A stretch of DNA of 64,000 bases from Paenibacillus sp. UNC499MF (GCF_900107975.1 NZ_FNVF01000013.1:49924-113923), one strand, 5' to 3'; shown: positions 14,641 to 24,964, counted from the first letter of the stretch. The notes: generated by a model from the letters alone, not told the origin. Made by a program: numbers and translations.

Positions 14641-15212
14641 GTTCCCGCGCTTTGATTCCATTCCTCGCCGTAAAGCTTTTTAAATTTTTGCTGATAATAC
14701 AGCACCCTTTGTACATAGTGCCGGGTTTCGCCGAACGGGATCTTGTTGATGGTCTCTTCCGTTCCATCCCATATTCCGTTGTTTTTCCACTTGCTTACAT
14801 TGCCCTGACCCGCGTTATAAGCGGCGATGGAATAGAGCCAGTTTCCCTTGTACTGCTTGTTCAGCCACGCCAGATACCAGGAGCCGAGCTGGATATTGTG
14901 CTTCGGATCGCGGAAATCGGCCGATTTCGTATTGGACGTTTCCCGTATCCATTCCGCCGTATCGGGCATGAGCTGCATAACGCCCACGGCTCCTTTTTTG
15001 GACTCCCGGTCGTGGTTGAAGTTCGTCTCCACCTTGATAATTGCGGCAATCAGAAAAGGATCTACCTGATACTGGGAAGCATTCTGCCGGATTTCTTCAC
15101 GATAGTGAATGGGATATATCATCTGCCCGATAAAGAGTCCGTTGCTGAACAGAAAAAATACAAATCCGAGCAGCAGCAGGGCGAATACCCGCTTTTTCCG
15201 CAGAAGCTTCAT
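14634..15212 (-). CDS. Lytic transglycosylase (SLT, GH23), membrane-anchored
   Basis: Predicted 192-aa murein lytic transglycosylase. An N-terminal signal-anchor (VFALLLLGFVFFLFSNGLFIG) precedes one SLT domain: AAIIKVETNFN (catalytic Glu), SKKGAVGVMQLMPDTAEWI, NIQLGSWYLAWL and YSIAAYNAGQGNVSKW. It cleaves glycan strands outside the membrane with 1,6-anhydro product. Start ATG 15212 follows AAGGGGG and shares one base with the coaE stop (TAATG), so translation is coupled to coaE. Confidence 0.92.
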   Translation of the reverse strand: MKLLRKKRVFALLLLGFVFFLFSNGLFIGQMIYPIHYREEIRQNASQYQVDPFLIAAIIKVETNFNHDRESKKGAVGVMQLMPDTAEWIRETSNTKSADFRDPKHNIQLGSWYLAWLNKQYKGNWLYSIAAYNAGQGNVSKWKNNGIWDGTEETINKIPFGETRHYVQRVLYYQQKFKKLYGEEWNQSAGTK

Positions 15213-15805
15213 TACAGCCCCCTTTGAAGCCAGAAACGTTCGACAAGCCGCTCCGTCTGCTCCAAGGTCCCCGAATTGTCGATACAAATATCCGCAAGCT
15301 CTTTTTTGCGTTCAACGGGCCACTGGGCCGCCAGCCGGGATTCCCCCTGCTCGGAGGTCAGCCCGTCCCGCTCCATCAGTCTCCTCAGCTGAACTTCTCT
15401 CGGCACATAAACGACCATAACGGACGAGAACATGCTTTGCAGTCCCGATTCATAGAGCAAGGGCACGTCCACCACGACAAGCTTATCCGGAAATTCATGC
15501 TCCGAGGCGGCCATTCTTTCTTTCATAAGCGCGCGGATCGACGGATGCAAAAGATCCTCGAGCGCCTTCCGCGCTTCTTCGTTCCCGAAAACCGTCTCGC
15601 CCAGTTTTTTACGGTGAAGCGAGCCGTCGGGCAGCAGCATATCTTGTCCGAAACGCGCGGCGACCTGTGCCAGAACTGGGCTCCCCGGCTCTACCACTTC
15701 GCGCGCAATCTGGTCCGCGTCTATAAGAATCGCGCCGCGGCGGACAAGCATGGCCGAGACCGTGCTTTTGCCGCAGGCGATACCTCCCGTGAGTCCTATA
15801 TTCAT
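15212..15805 (-). CDS. coaE: Dephospho-CoA kinase
   Basis: 197-aa CoaE, the last step of coenzyme A synthesis (ATP-dependent phosphorylation of dephospho-CoA). P-loop GLTGGIACGKST at the N-terminus, DADQIAREVV, and VVVDVPLLYESG. ATG 15805 has GGGAG upstream; an earlier TTG lacks support. Overlaps the transglycosylase start by one base and follows ytaF by 43 bp in the polA-mutM-ytaF-coaE block. Confidence 0.96.
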   Translation of the reverse strand: MNIGLTGGIACGKSTVSAMLVRRGAILIDADQIAREVVEPGSPVLAQVAARFGQDMLLPDGSLHRKKLGETVFGNEEARKALEDLLHPSIRALMKERMAASEHEFPDKLVVVDVPLLYESGLQSMFSSVMVVYVPREVQLRRLMERDGLTSEQGESRLAAQWPVERKKELADICIDNSGTLEQTERLVERFWLQRGL

Positions 15806-15848
15806 TTCACTCGACTCCCACGTCAATCACATTTTTTAAGGATAACAG

Positions 15849-16613
15849 CTACAACAGCTTGGATATGCCCATCAGGATCAGGACCACTCCCGGCAGCACC
15901 GATACTTTACGTATCCAGCCGAGCCCTGAATACTTGTAGCCGATTTTCAGGCCGAAGTAAATAAAAAGTCCGCTCGTTACCACAATTACCGCCGAAGTCA
16001 GCAGCGGGGTGTATCCGATCAAAGCGGCACCGATTCCCGCGCCGAAAGCGTCAAGGGACAGCGCGATGCCGAGCAGCGTCGCTTCCGAAGAAGAGATGTT
16101 GCCGGACCGGTCCACGTCGGCTGCCGAGGGCGTACGCAAAATCTGGATCACGAGTCCGAGACGCTTGATCTCGATCGAGAACATGCGCGGCTCGCGTTCC
16201 GGCTTTTGCTGCCCAGATTGGCGGACTCCAACCGGATTCGATGGAAAAACGGCCTCCAGCCGGGCCTTTCCGGCCGGTACCGCCGCCGTTCCGTTCACCG
16301 CCTGTGTACGCTCCTTTCCTTCACCGTCTCCGTCATTGCCCTGCTTCTGCGCCAGAAACTGAACCAGCGCCCAGATTCCGATGCCGATCAGAATGACGGC
16401 ACCGAGCATCCCGGCATAATGCGGAGACAAGTACCTCGACAGCCATACGCCAAAACTCATCGAAATGCAGATAATGATTCCCGAGCAAAGGGAAATGATC
16501 GCGAGGGACGGGAGCGGGATGCGGATTTTACGCAAGCCGTACATCATCCCCACCCCGAAACCGTCCAGACTGACGGCCAGAGCCAGAATCAACAGAGAAA
16601 AAAATGGAAGCAC
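15849..16613 (-). CDS. ytaF: Sporulation membrane protein YtaF
   Basis: 254-aa polytopic protein of the YtaF family, related to MntP-type cation exporters. Two similar halves each begin with an ALxxSLDxFGxG motif (LALAVSLDGFGVGMMYGLRKI and GIALSLDAFGAGIGAA), separated by a hydrophilic ~70-residue loop (QKQGNDGDGEGKERTQ...). B. subtilis YtaF is sporulation-linked. Its place between mutM and coaE matches the usual Bacillales order. Confidence 0.93.
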   Translation of the reverse strand: MLPFFSLLILALAVSLDGFGVGMMYGLRKIRIPLPSLAIISLCSGIIICISMSFGVWLSRYLSPHYAGMLGAVILIGIGIWALVQFLAQKQGNDGDGEGKERTQAVNGTAAVPAGKARLEAVFPSNPVGVRQSGQQKPEREPRMFSIEIKRLGLVIQILRTPSAADVDRSGNISSSEATLLGIALSLDAFGAGIGAALIGYTPLLTSAVIVVTSGLFIYFGLKIGYKYSGLGWIRKVSVLPGVVLILMGISKLL

Positions 16614-16676
16614 GCCTCATTCCTCCTACCTGCGTTCTCTACTCACTTATCATATGGAGGGGTAGGAGGAGTTGTG

Positions 16677-17537
16677 CTAAAGCCGCTTCTTCGGCGCGCT
16701 GCGCGTTCTTTTGAGGGGCTGGCATTTCAGGCAGAAATGCGTGCCCCGCCCGCCGACGACCGTTTTCTCGATGAGGCTGCCACAGTTTACGCAGGGCTTG
16801 CCGTTACGGCCGTAAATGTTCAGGGAATGCTGGAAATTTCCCGATTCGCCTTGACCGTTTACATACGATTTGATGGAAGAGCCCCCGGCCTCGACCGAGC
16901 TTTTGAGGGTATGGACAATCGCTTCGTGAAGTTTCTGAAGCTCGGTGCGGGTGAGCGAAGCCGCCTCTCTCTCGGGATGAATCCCCGCCAGAAAAAGCGC
17001 CTCGTCTACATAAATATTACCGAGTCCGACGATGTATGCTTGATTGAGCAGCAGCGGTTTGATCTTCGTGCTCCGCTTGCCGATGGCCTGACGGAACGCA
17101 TCGAACGTAAAGGACTCGTCCAGCGGCTCGATCCCCAGCTTATGGAGAGGCTTGCTGTTCAGATCTTCCTCTCCCGCGAAAAGATGCATCGTGCCGAACT
17201 GCCGCACATCGCGGTATCTGAGCTCGGTCCCGTCCGTAAAACGGAAAATCACATGCGTGTGAGGCTCCACCTCGTCTGAAGCTTCATAAAGGCCGTAGCG
17301 GCCTTCCATACGCAGGTGGGACACTAACACGCCGTCATCAAGCAGGAAGCGCAGAAACTTGCCTCTGCGGCTCATACCCTGAATCGTCTGGCCTTCGAGG
17401 AGGTCGGCGAACATTTGGGGCTCTTCGGGTTTTTGAATAATCCGTTTCAGGCGGACTTCCACTTCTTGAATCGTCTTGCCGACGACCAGTCGGCTGAGAG
17501 TCCGCCGGACGGTTTCCACCTCCGGCAATTCCGGCAT
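16677..17537 (-). CDS. mutM: Formamidopyrimidine-DNA glycosylase
   Basis: 286-aa Fpg/MutM, a base-excision repair glycosylase/AP lyase for 8-oxoguanine. N-terminal PELPEVET with catalytic Pro and Glu, Lys in SRRGKFL, helix-two-turn-helix (GLGNIYVDEALFLAGIHPER) and C-terminal zinc finger CVNCGS...GTHFCLKCQ. It follows polA by 46 bp, so it shares that repair operon. Confidence 0.97.
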   Translation of the reverse strand: MPELPEVETVRRTLSRLVVGKTIQEVEVRLKRIIQKPEEPQMFADLLEGQTIQGMSRRGKFLRFLLDDGVLVSHLRMEGRYGLYEASDEVEPHTHVIFRFTDGTELRYRDVRQFGTMHLFAGEEDLNSKPLHKLGIEPLDESFTFDAFRQAIGKRSTKIKPLLLNQAYIVGLGNIYVDEALFLAGIHPEREAASLTRTELQKLHEAIVHTLKSSVEAGGSSIKSYVNGQGESGNFQHSLNIYGRNGKPCVNCGSLIEKTVVGGRGTHFCLKCQPLKRTRSAPKKRL

Positions 17538-17583
17538 GGCGCTTCACCTCGGTTCATGCTGTGTTTTCACAATCTCACTCTTC

Positions 17584-20250
17584 TTATTTCGCTTCGTACC
17601 AGTTGTACCCGTAATCCACCTCGGCGAGCAGAGGCACGTCCAGCGCAAGCGCGCCTTCCATGACTTCCGGCACGATGCGGCGCATCGTTTCAAGTTCTTC
17701 GGGCGGAACTTCGAAAATCAGTTCGTCATGCACTTGAAGAAGCATCCGGCTTTTCAAGCCTTCCGCTTTAAGACGCTCGTCCATTTGCACCATGGCAAGC
17801 TTGATAATATCGGCCGCCGTTCCTTGAATCGGCGTATTCATCGCCGTTCTTTCCGCGAAAGAACGGAGGTTAAAGTTGGAAGCGGTAATTTCCGGCAAAT
17901 ACCGGCGCCGCTGAAGCAGTGTCGTAACGTACCCCTGTTCGCGGGCCTGCTGCACAATATCGTCCATATACTTGCGGACACCCTGGAAAACGGCGAAATA
18001 CTGCTCGATAAACTGGCTCGCTTCCTTACGGGTGATGGCCAGGTTCTGGGAAAGCCCGTAATCGCTAATTCCGTATACGATGCCGAAGTTGACGGCCTTC
18101 GCCGAGCGGCGCATATTCGCGTCCACTTCGGATTCGGAGACACCGAATACATCCATGGCCGTTTTCGTGTGAATATCCATATTATTCGTAAAAGCTTCCT
18201 TGAGGTTCTCGTCTCCCGAAATGTGCGCGAGCACCCGCAGCTCGATCTGCGAATAGTCCGCCGCCAGAATGGACCAGCCCGGCTCCGAAGGTACGAAAAT
18301 CTTACGGATTTTGCGGCCTTCCTCCAGCCGGATCGGAATATTCTGCAGGTTCGGATACTGGCTGCTGAGCCGGCCCGTGGCCGCGATCGTCTGCCTGTAG
18401 TACGTATGAACCTTGCCGGTTTCCTTGCGCACCTCTTTCAGCAGCCCTTCCACATACGTGGACTGGAGCTTGGCAAGCTGCCGGTAATGGAGAATGCCCT
18501 GCACGATTTCATGGTAAGGGGCCAGCTTTTCCAGCACCTCGGCATCCGTGGAGTACCCCGTCTTCGTTTTCTTCTGAACCGGAAGCTGCAATTTCTCAAA
18601 CAGCACTTCCCCCAGCTGCTTCGGGGAGTTGATATTGAATTCCATCCCGGCGTGGCGGTAAATCTCCGTCATCGTCCGGTCGATCTGCACGGCGAGCTCG
18701 TCGCCGAGCTGCTTCAGCCCGGCCGTATCGACCTTGATGCCGCGCAGCTCCATATCCGCGAGCACGCCCGAGAGCGGAAGCTCCAGCTCGTAGTAGAGCT
18801 GCTTCATATCCGCCTGCTCCAGCTTCTCGCGAAGCGAGACGTCCAGGCGGGAGATGCGGTCGGCCTTGCGGACGAGATGCTCCGCGATAGCCTCCGGCTC
18901 CGGCAGGCGGAATTTCGCGCCTTTGCCGAAGACCGCTTCGTCCGGCGCTACATGAAGCGCGCCGTACTTGTCCGCGATGCCGCTCAGCGTAAGCGACGAC
19001 TCCGTCGGATCGAGCAGATACGCCGCGAGCATCACGTCGAACGTCACGCCGGCCAGCGTGATGCCGTTCCAGGCGAGCACGAGCTCGGCGCGGTGGCGGT
19101 CCCACGTGCTCTTCGGAGCACGCTCGTCCGCCAGCCAGGCGCGCAGCGCTTCTGCTCCGGGAGCGGTCAGCACGGCCGCGGGCACGTAGTAGCCCGCTTC
19201 CGGCGTGTGGAACGCCGCCCCGACCAGCTCGGCCGTGTGGGCATTGTCCCCCACGGCCTCCACGTGAAGCGCGCTTACGTCTTTCAGCGCGCTTGTCAGG
19301 TCCGTGATGTTGTCCGCGTCTATGAGGCGGACAACCAGTTCTTCCGCGGGGCCGGTCTCCTCCCCTTGGGAAGAGTCCCCTCCTTCGGCGCCGGAGAAGT
19401 CCAGCCTCTCAAGCAGCGACTTGAACTCCAGCTTGCGGAACATGGCCGCGAGCTCGGGCGTTTCGAAGCCGGAGAAGGCGAGGCCGCTCCAGTCCGTATC
19501 CATGGGCACTTCGCGGTAAATGGTGGCGATTTCTTTGCTCATCCGGGCGGAATCCGCATGGTCGCGGATCTTCTCCTTCATCTTGCCCTTCATCTCGTCC
19601 GCATGCTCCAGCACGGATTCGACGGAACCGTACTCGTGCAGCAGCTTCAGAGCCGTTTTCTCCCCTACGCCGGGGATACCCGGAATATTGTCCGAAGAGT
19701 CGCCCATCAGACCCTTCAGGTCGATGATCTGGGCCGGAACGAGCCCGTACTTCGCTTTGATCTCCGCCGGATCGTAACGGTCCACTTCACTGATGCCTTT
19801 GCGGGTGACGGCAACCGTTACGCGGTCCGATACGAGCTGCAGCATATCCTTGTCGCCGGTAACGACCAGCACGTCCTTGCCTTCCTGCTCCGCCGATTTG
19901 GTCAGCGTGCCGATAATATCGTCCGCTTCATAGCCTTCCAGCTCGAACTGGCGGATGCCGAAAGCGTTCATCAGTTCTTTAATAAGAGGAAACTGCTCGG
20001 AAAGCTCCGGCGGCGTTTTGGCCCGTCCGCCCTTGTATTCCGTGTAATCTTTATGTCGGAACGTCACTTTGCCCGCGTCGAAAGCCACGAGAAAATGCGT
20101 CGGTTTTTCTTCTTCAATGAGTCTGAGGAGCATCGTTGTGAATCCGTAAACGGCGTTCGTATGAAGACCGGCGGAATTGCTCAGCAGAGGCAGCGCGTAA
20201 AAGGCGCGGCTCGCGATACTGTTTCCATCAATAACGATCAATTTTTCCAT
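17584..20250 (-). CDS. polA: DNA polymerase I
   Basis: 888-aa PolA for gap filling and RNA primer removal. Residues ~1-290 are the 5'-3' exonuclease (LIVIDGNSIASRAFYAL, GYEADDIIGTL, GLMGDSSDNIPGIPGVGEKTA). Residues ~310-470 are a degenerate 3'-5' exonuclease domain: the usual DxE is replaced by LHVEAVG, so proofreading is probably lost, as in Bacillus PolA. The polymerase domain shows motif A DYSQIELR, motif B RRSAKAVNFGIVYG and motif C VHDEL. Start ATG 20250 follows GGGGTG; upstream in-frame sequence is non-coding. First gene of the polA-mutM-ytaF-coaE-transglycosylase run. Confidence 0.98.
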   Translation of the reverse strand: MEKLIVIDGNSIASRAFYALPLLSNSAGLHTNAVYGFTTMLLRLIEEEKPTHFLVAFDAGKVTFRHKDYTEYKGGRAKTPPELSEQFPLIKELMNAFGIRQFELEGYEADDIIGTLTKSAEQEGKDVLVVTGDKDMLQLVSDRVTVAVTRKGISEVDRYDPAEIKAKYGLVPAQIIDLKGLMGDSSDNIPGIPGVGEKTALKLLHEYGSVESVLEHADEMKGKMKEKIRDHADSARMSKEIATIYREVPMDTDWSGLAFSGFETPELAAMFRKLEFKSLLERLDFSGAEGGDSSQGEETGPAEELVVRLIDADNITDLTSALKDVSALHVEAVGDNAHTAELVGAAFHTPEAGYYVPAAVLTAPGAEALRAWLADERAPKSTWDRHRAELVLAWNGITLAGVTFDVMLAAYLLDPTESSLTLSGIADKYGALHVAPDEAVFGKGAKFRLPEPEAIAEHLVRKADRISRLDVSLREKLEQADMKQLYYELELPLSGVLADMELRGIKVDTAGLKQLGDELAVQIDRTMTEIYRHAGMEFNINSPKQLGEVLFEKLQLPVQKKTKTGYSTDAEVLEKLAPYHEIVQGILHYRQLAKLQSTYVEGLLKEVRKETGKVHTYYRQTIAATGRLSSQYPNLQNIPIRLEEGRKIRKIFVPSEPGWSILAADYSQIELRVLAHISGDENLKEAFTNNMDIHTKTAMDVFGVSESEVDANMRRSAKAVNFGIVYGISDYGLSQNLAITRKEASQFIEQYFAVFQGVRKYMDDIVQQAREQGYVTTLLQRRRYLPEITASNFNLRSFAERTAMNTPIQGTAADIIKLAMVQMDERLKAEGLKSRMLLQVHDELIFEVPPEELETMRRIVPEVMEGALALDVPLLAEVDYGYNWYEAK

Positions 20251-20458
20251 CTTACACCCCGAATTTTGGACATATACGTTCATGATAGCACAGGCTGGAC
20301 GAATATGAAAAAGTTTCAGCCCGGTAATTTTTGAGCCTATCCTTCCGGGCTTGCGGTGATGTTCTCCGCTCTCCCCACATAGACTGATAGTACGATGCAA
20401 AGCCGGCGCGTCCGGTGTTTTCAGCTGGATTTCGTCCGGCGAGGGAAGGAGGACCGAA

Positions 20459-21208
20459 ATGAGTCCCTTTTTTTTTCCGGCTCCCAAGAAAATGATTTTT
20501 TTTGATATGAACAATACATTGGTCGACCGCAGGCAGTGCTTCGATTCGGCATTCACGGAGGTACTGGGAGACTACACCGGAAGATGGGAACAGGAAGACG
20601 GGGCGGCTTCCCCTGAAAATGCGCTTCAGATTTATAAGCAGGAGTGGCAAAAACTGCGGAAGCTGCGCCCCCGGGGCCACCATCCCAGCGAAGAAATGCG
20701 GATATCCTGCCTCGAAAAGGCGCTGGACGCTTTTCCCATATCAGTGAACGAAACGTTTGCCAAAGGCTTTTTCGAGCGGATTGAAGAAACCGAAGGAAAC
20801 TACGTCCGGCTTTTTCCCGGCGTCGAAGAAACGCTGTCGTCTCTGGGCGAGCGCTACAAGCTCGCGGTCATCAGCAACGGCAGCCGCAAAAGGCTGGAGA
20901 GGGACATCGGGCGGCTCCGGCTGTCCTCCTTTTTCCCCGAAGGACTCCTCTTCAGCTCCACGAAAGACGGGCCGCGCAAGCCGCACCCGGGTTTGTACCG
21001 GACCGCCTTGAAAGAAACCGGCATAGCTCCCGGCCAGGGCGTCATGGTCGGCAACTCCTGGAAAAACGACATTATCGGCTCTACCCGCTGCGGTCTGGAT
21101 GCCGTCTGGATTTATCCGCCCCACGTGAAAAAGATTTCCCAGCGGAAAGTCGGCCGCCAGAAGGTCATTATCGTACGTTCCGTCAAGCAGCTGGTGCATG
21201 TGCTTTAG
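20459..21208 (+). CDS. HAD superfamily hydrolase with DMNNT motif I
   Basis: Predicted 249-aa haloacid-dehalogenase-family hydrolase with an alpha-helical C1 cap. Motif I is FFDMNNTL: nucleophile Asp16 is present but the +2 residue, normally the acid/base Asp, is Asn18. Motif II is VISNGS, motif III the Lys in KPHPGLYR, and motif IV NSWKNDIIG. AAGGAGG precedes ATG 20459. Divergent from polA. The Asn may slow phosphatase turnover or shift the reaction; substrate unknown. Confidence 0.85.
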   Translation: MSPFFFPAPKKMIFFDMNNTLVDRRQCFDSAFTEVLGDYTGRWEQEDGAASPENALQIYKQEWQKLRKLRPRGHHPSEEMRISCLEKALDAFPISVNETFAKGFFERIEETEGNYVRLFPGVEETLSSLGERYKLAVISNGSRKRLERDIGRLRLSSFFPEGLLFSSTKDGPRKPHPGLYRTALKETGIAPGQGVMVGNSWKNDIIGSTRCGLDAVWIYPPHVKKISQRKVGRQKVIIVRSVKQLVHVL

Positions 21209-21268
21209 CCCCGGCTTATTATGCCCCGCCCCCGACTGCTGACCGGAAAATTTCATAAAAACGCGCAA

Positions 21269-21295
21269 AGCCGCCCCAAAGGGCGGTTTTTTAAT
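21269..21295 (+). terminator. Terminator of HAD gene
   Basis: GCCGCCC and GGGCGGT pair around a CAAA-type loop, followed by TTTTTTAAT. Confidence 0.85.
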
Positions 21296-21350
21296 TTGTC
21301 TCGCAAGTACGCGCGGAGTTTGCTTATATGTCCGGTTCCGGACAAGGTGG

Positions 21351-21503
21351 TTTGCTCTTGCTCTTGCTCTTGTTCTTGCTCTTGTTCTTGCTCTTGTTCT
21401 TGCTCTTGTTCTTGCTCTTGTTCTTGTTCTTGCTCTTGCTCTTGTTCTTGCTCTTGCTCTTGCTCTTGCTCTTGTTCTTGCTCTTGCTCTTGCTCTCGCT
21501 CCA
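21351..21503. repeat. Hexanucleotide satellite (GCTCTT/GTTCTT)n
   Basis: About 25 uninterrupted hexamers CTCTTG or TTCTTG. Because the unit is a multiple of three, all frames stay open: the minus strand would read (Glu-Gln)n and the plus strand Leu/Phe-rich tracts. The tract sits between the HAD terminator and another terminator and has no ribosome site, so it is best read as non-coding satellite DNA. Related motifs occur at 1-180. Confidence 0.9.
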
Positions 21504-21528
21504 GCCTATCCCTCCCCATGCTTACAAA

Positions 21529-21573
21529 GAAACAGCCTGCCGGACAAAGTCCCGGCAGGCTGTTTCGATTTTT
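21529..21573. terminator. 15-bp perfect hairpin terminator downstream of phoU
   Basis: GAAACAGCCTGCCGG (21529-21543) and CCGGCAGGCTGTTTC (21552-21566) are exact inverse complements, with GATTTTTG on the plus side and TTTCTTTG on the minus side. It probably ends the pst-phoU transcript. Confidence 0.75.
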
Positions 21574-21698
21574 GCATCTTTGTATCACAGGGCTGACTGC
21601 GTCCGTCTCCCCGCGCCGTTCGCCGCCTCGCACATCTGCACGCCAAGCACGGTGCTTCATTGCGCGCGGGCCCGGCAACGGACGGCTTAGCAGCCGTT

Positions 21699-22358
21699 CT
21701 ACACGTTCAGGTCTTTTCTTTTGCCCGTGACCATGTAGATCACGCTTTCGCCGATGTTCGTCACATGGTCGGCCACCCGCTCCAAATAATGGGCCACCAT
21801 GATCAGATGCGTCAGCTGGCGGTTGCGTGTGAAATCCGCATTCATCATTCCGATGACATCGGTCATGATCCGGCTGAAAATTTTGTCTACCTGATCGTCT
21901 TTCTCCGCCAGCGAAGCGGCCATATGAACGTTGCGGTTCATATAAGCGACAAGGCTTTCGCGAAGCATCTCTTTAGAGATTTCGGCCATCTGGGGAATAT
22001 CGATCAATTCCTTGGCGAGCGTCTCCCCCGACAGGCGGATCGTAATCTTCGCGATGTCCACGGCATGGTCGGCGATCCGCTCCAGATCCGTCGCTATGCT
22101 GAGCGCCGTGCCGATAATCCGCAGATCGCCCGCCATAGGCTGCTGCAGCGCGATGAGCTTCAGGCACATTTCCTCGATGCGCAGCGTCAGCTCATCCACC
22201 GCGTCGTCGTCCTCGACCGTGCGGCGGGCGAGATCCGTATCCAGGCGGGTCAACGCTTCGACAGCCTGATGAATGGAATTTTCAACCATGGAGCCTAAAT
22301 CGAGCAGTTCGTTCTGCAAATCGTCAATCGAATGTTGAAAATTAAGGCGATTATTCAT
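21699..22358 (-). CDS. phoU: Phosphate signalling protein PhoU
   Basis: 219-aa PhoU with two three-helix PhoU repeats; metal-binding ExxxD-type segments appear as TALSIATDLERIADHAVDIAK and IMVAHYLERVADHVTNIGE. PhoU links the Pst transporter to the PhoR/PhoP system and tunes phosphate uptake. Start ATG 22358 follows AAGGGGG. Last gene of the pst operon, 16 bp after pstB. Confidence 0.96.
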   Translation of the reverse strand: MNNRLNFQHSIDDLQNELLDLGSMVENSIHQAVEALTRLDTDLARRTVEDDDAVDELTLRIEEMCLKLIALQQPMAGDLRIIGTALSIATDLERIADHAVDIAKITIRLSGETLAKELIDIPQMAEISKEMLRESLVAYMNRNVHMAASLAEKDDQVDKIFSRIMTDVIGMMNADFTRNRQLTHLIMVAHYLERVADHVTNIGESVIYMVTGKRKDLNV

Positions 22359-22374
22359 TGAAGCCCCCTTAGAG

Positions 22375-23157
<783 letters not shown>

Positions 23158-23159
23158 GG

Positions 23160-24017
23160 TTATTTCCCTCCCGTAAGTCTTTTTTGGATGATTCGGCTAG
23201 GTATGCCGATAAGCAGGTTGAAAATCAGTACGACTACAAGAAGGAGCGCCGCGCTGCCTTCCGCGATTTTTTTCGCATCCGGCACGATGGCTTCCGCCTG
23301 GATGTACCACAAATGCGTGGAGAGCGTTTCGCCCATCGTCAGCGGATTGAAATCCGGGAAATGTCGGGATACGGAAAGGCCCGACGTATAAATCAGGATG
23401 GCCGATTCACCGAGCGCGCGCCCGGCTACGAGCGTAATGCCCGTGATCAGGCTCGGCAGCGCGGAAGGAATCAGCACTTTCCGGATCGCCTGCCATTTGG
23501 TCGAACCGAGTGCCAGACTCGCTTCCCAGTACGATTCGGGAACGGTCCGGATCGATTCCTCCGTAACCCGGACAAGAACCGGCAGATTCAGCAGCGCCAA
23601 AGCAAGGGAACCGCTCAGAATCGAAATTTTAAAATTCATCAAGTCCACGAACAACAGAAATCCGAACAAACCGAATACGATGGAAGGCACGGAAGACAGC
23701 GTTTCGACGGACATGCGGACAATTTCGGTAAAACGTGATTTCTTGGCGTACACCGCCAGGTAAATCCCCGCTCCAAGGCCCACCGGCAGGGAGAACAGCA
23801 GAGAGAGAAACAAAATATAGAACGAGTTGAATAGCTGCGGTCCGACGCCGCCGCCTGCCACGATATCTTCCGGCTTGCCCGTGACGAAATCCCAGGTAAG
23901 ATGCGGCAGTCCCGCACCGAGAATCCGGATCAGGAACCAGGCCAGGATCAGCAGGATAAAGATGCCGGCTGCCCAGAAGAACAGCGTGGCGATCCGGTCA
24001 GTCGTTTTACTGTTCAT
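23160..24017 (-). CDS. pstA: Phosphate ABC transporter permease PstA
   Basis: 285-aa permease with about six membrane spans and the binding-protein-dependent transport EAA region ([31 protein letters not shown]). Its ATG lies in a 4-bp ATGA overlap with the pstC stop, so the two permeases are translationally coupled. Confidence 0.96.
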   Translation of the reverse strand: MNSKTTDRIATLFFWAAGIFILLILAWFLIRILGAGLPHLTWDFVTGKPEDIVAGGGVGPQLFNSFYILFLSLLFSLPVGLGAGIYLAVYAKKSRFTEIVRMSVETLSSVPSIVFGLFGFLLFVDLMNFKISILSGSLALALLNLPVLVRVTEESIRTVPESYWEASLALGSTKWQAIRKVLIPSALPSLITGITLVAGRALGESAILIYTSGLSVSRHFPDFNPLTMGETLSTHLWYIQAEAIVPDAKKIAEGSAALLLVVVLIFNLLIGIPSRIIQKRLTGGK

Positions 24018-24964
24018 TTCACTTCACTCCTTCTTGATACGACACGGATGATCAGAATCAGCAGCAGCGAAGTGATCAGCAGAACAAAGGCCATCAAATA
24101 CAACGCGTTGTTCCAGGTCGATCCGTAGTTCGTGTTCCCCATGTCCTTCACGATTGCCGTCGTCAGAACCGTGGTCGAGTCAATCAGCGACTTGGGCATC
24201 TGCGGCGAATTTCCGATGACCATGAATACCGCCATCGTCTCACCGATGGCCCGTCCGATTCCCAGCACCACGCCGGTCAGAATCCCCGGCCGGGCCGCGG
24301 GAAGCAGCACGCGCCAAATCGTCTGCCAGCGGGTGGCTCCGAGCGCCAGCGACGCTTCTTCCAGCCGCGGAGGCAGTGCGCGGATCGCGTCCTCCGAGAT
24401 GGACAGGATGGTCGGCAGAATCATAATCGCGAGGATGATTCCCGCCGGTAAAATCCCGTATCCTGTCCCGTTCACCACTTTTCCGATAAAAGGCACGATG
24501 ACCGTAAGGCCGATCAGGCCGTATACGACCGACGGAATGCCCACGAACAGGTCCGTTGCCGGCCGCATGATCTCTCTCACCCATTTCGGCGCGATCTTAG
24601 CCATGAAGACGGCTCCCGCGACGGCGAGTGGGACCGCAAGTACAATGGCGAGCATCGTTAACAGAAAAGTACTGAACAGGAACGGAAACGCTCCGAATTT
24701 GTCCGCGCTAGGCGTCCAGTCTGTCGAAAAAAAGAATTCAATCGGGCTGACGCCCGAGAAGGTGCGCATGCCTTGTACACCGACAAACAAAATAATCGAA
24801 AATATGACAATCGAGACGAGTGCCGCACTGCCGACGAACAGCAGCTTCATCACGCTGTCCTGCCGTTTTTGCAGTTTCATCCAGCGTGTGGGTCCTTTCT
24901 GGCTTTGACGGTTTTGCCGGCTCTGCTCCTTCGTCTTCGTTGTTTGCTGAGCGTAAGTGTTCAC
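24014..24964 (-). CDS. pstC: Phosphate ABC transporter permease PstC
   Basis: 316-aa permease partner of PstA. Cytoplasmic basic N-terminus (QSRQNRQSQKGPTR), then about six spans; EAA loop region LEEASLALGATRWQTIWRVLLPAARPGILTG and FVGIPSVVYGLIGL. Start GTG 24964 is chosen because AAGGGGG lies 10 bases upstream. It is preceded by its own Pho-box array (25051-25089), so it can be induced apart from pstS. Confidence 0.95.
   Translation of the reverse strand: MNTYAQQTTKTKEQSRQNRQSQKGPTRWMKLQKRQDSVMKLLFVGSAALVSIVIFSIILFVGVQGMRTFSGVSPIEFFFSTDWTPSADKFGAFPFLFSTFLLTMLAIVLAVPLAVAGAVFMAKIAPKWVREIMRPATDLFVGIPSVVYGLIGLTVIVPFIGKVVNGTGYGILPAGIILAIMILPTILSISEDAIRALPPRLEEASLALGATRWQTIWRVLLPAARPGILTGVVLGIGRAIGETMAVFMVIGNSPQMPKSLIDSTTVLTTAIVKDMGNTNYGSTWNNALYLMAFVLLITSLLLILIIRVVSRRSEVK

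Noticed and set aside
16206-20334. Long open frames opposite polA, mutM and ytaF (including one of over 900 codons)
   Set aside because: Antisense shadows of clearly recognised genes with His/Arg/Leu-rich, domain-free translations.
21351-21503. CRISPR-like appearance of regular repeats
   Set aside because: No spacers: units are contiguous hexamers. No CRISPR array or cas gene is visible anywhere in the window.
21253-21678. Open frame encoding a (Glu-Gln)n protein through the hexamer satellite
   Set aside because: The hexamer keeps every frame open; the frame crosses two terminators and has no ribosome site.
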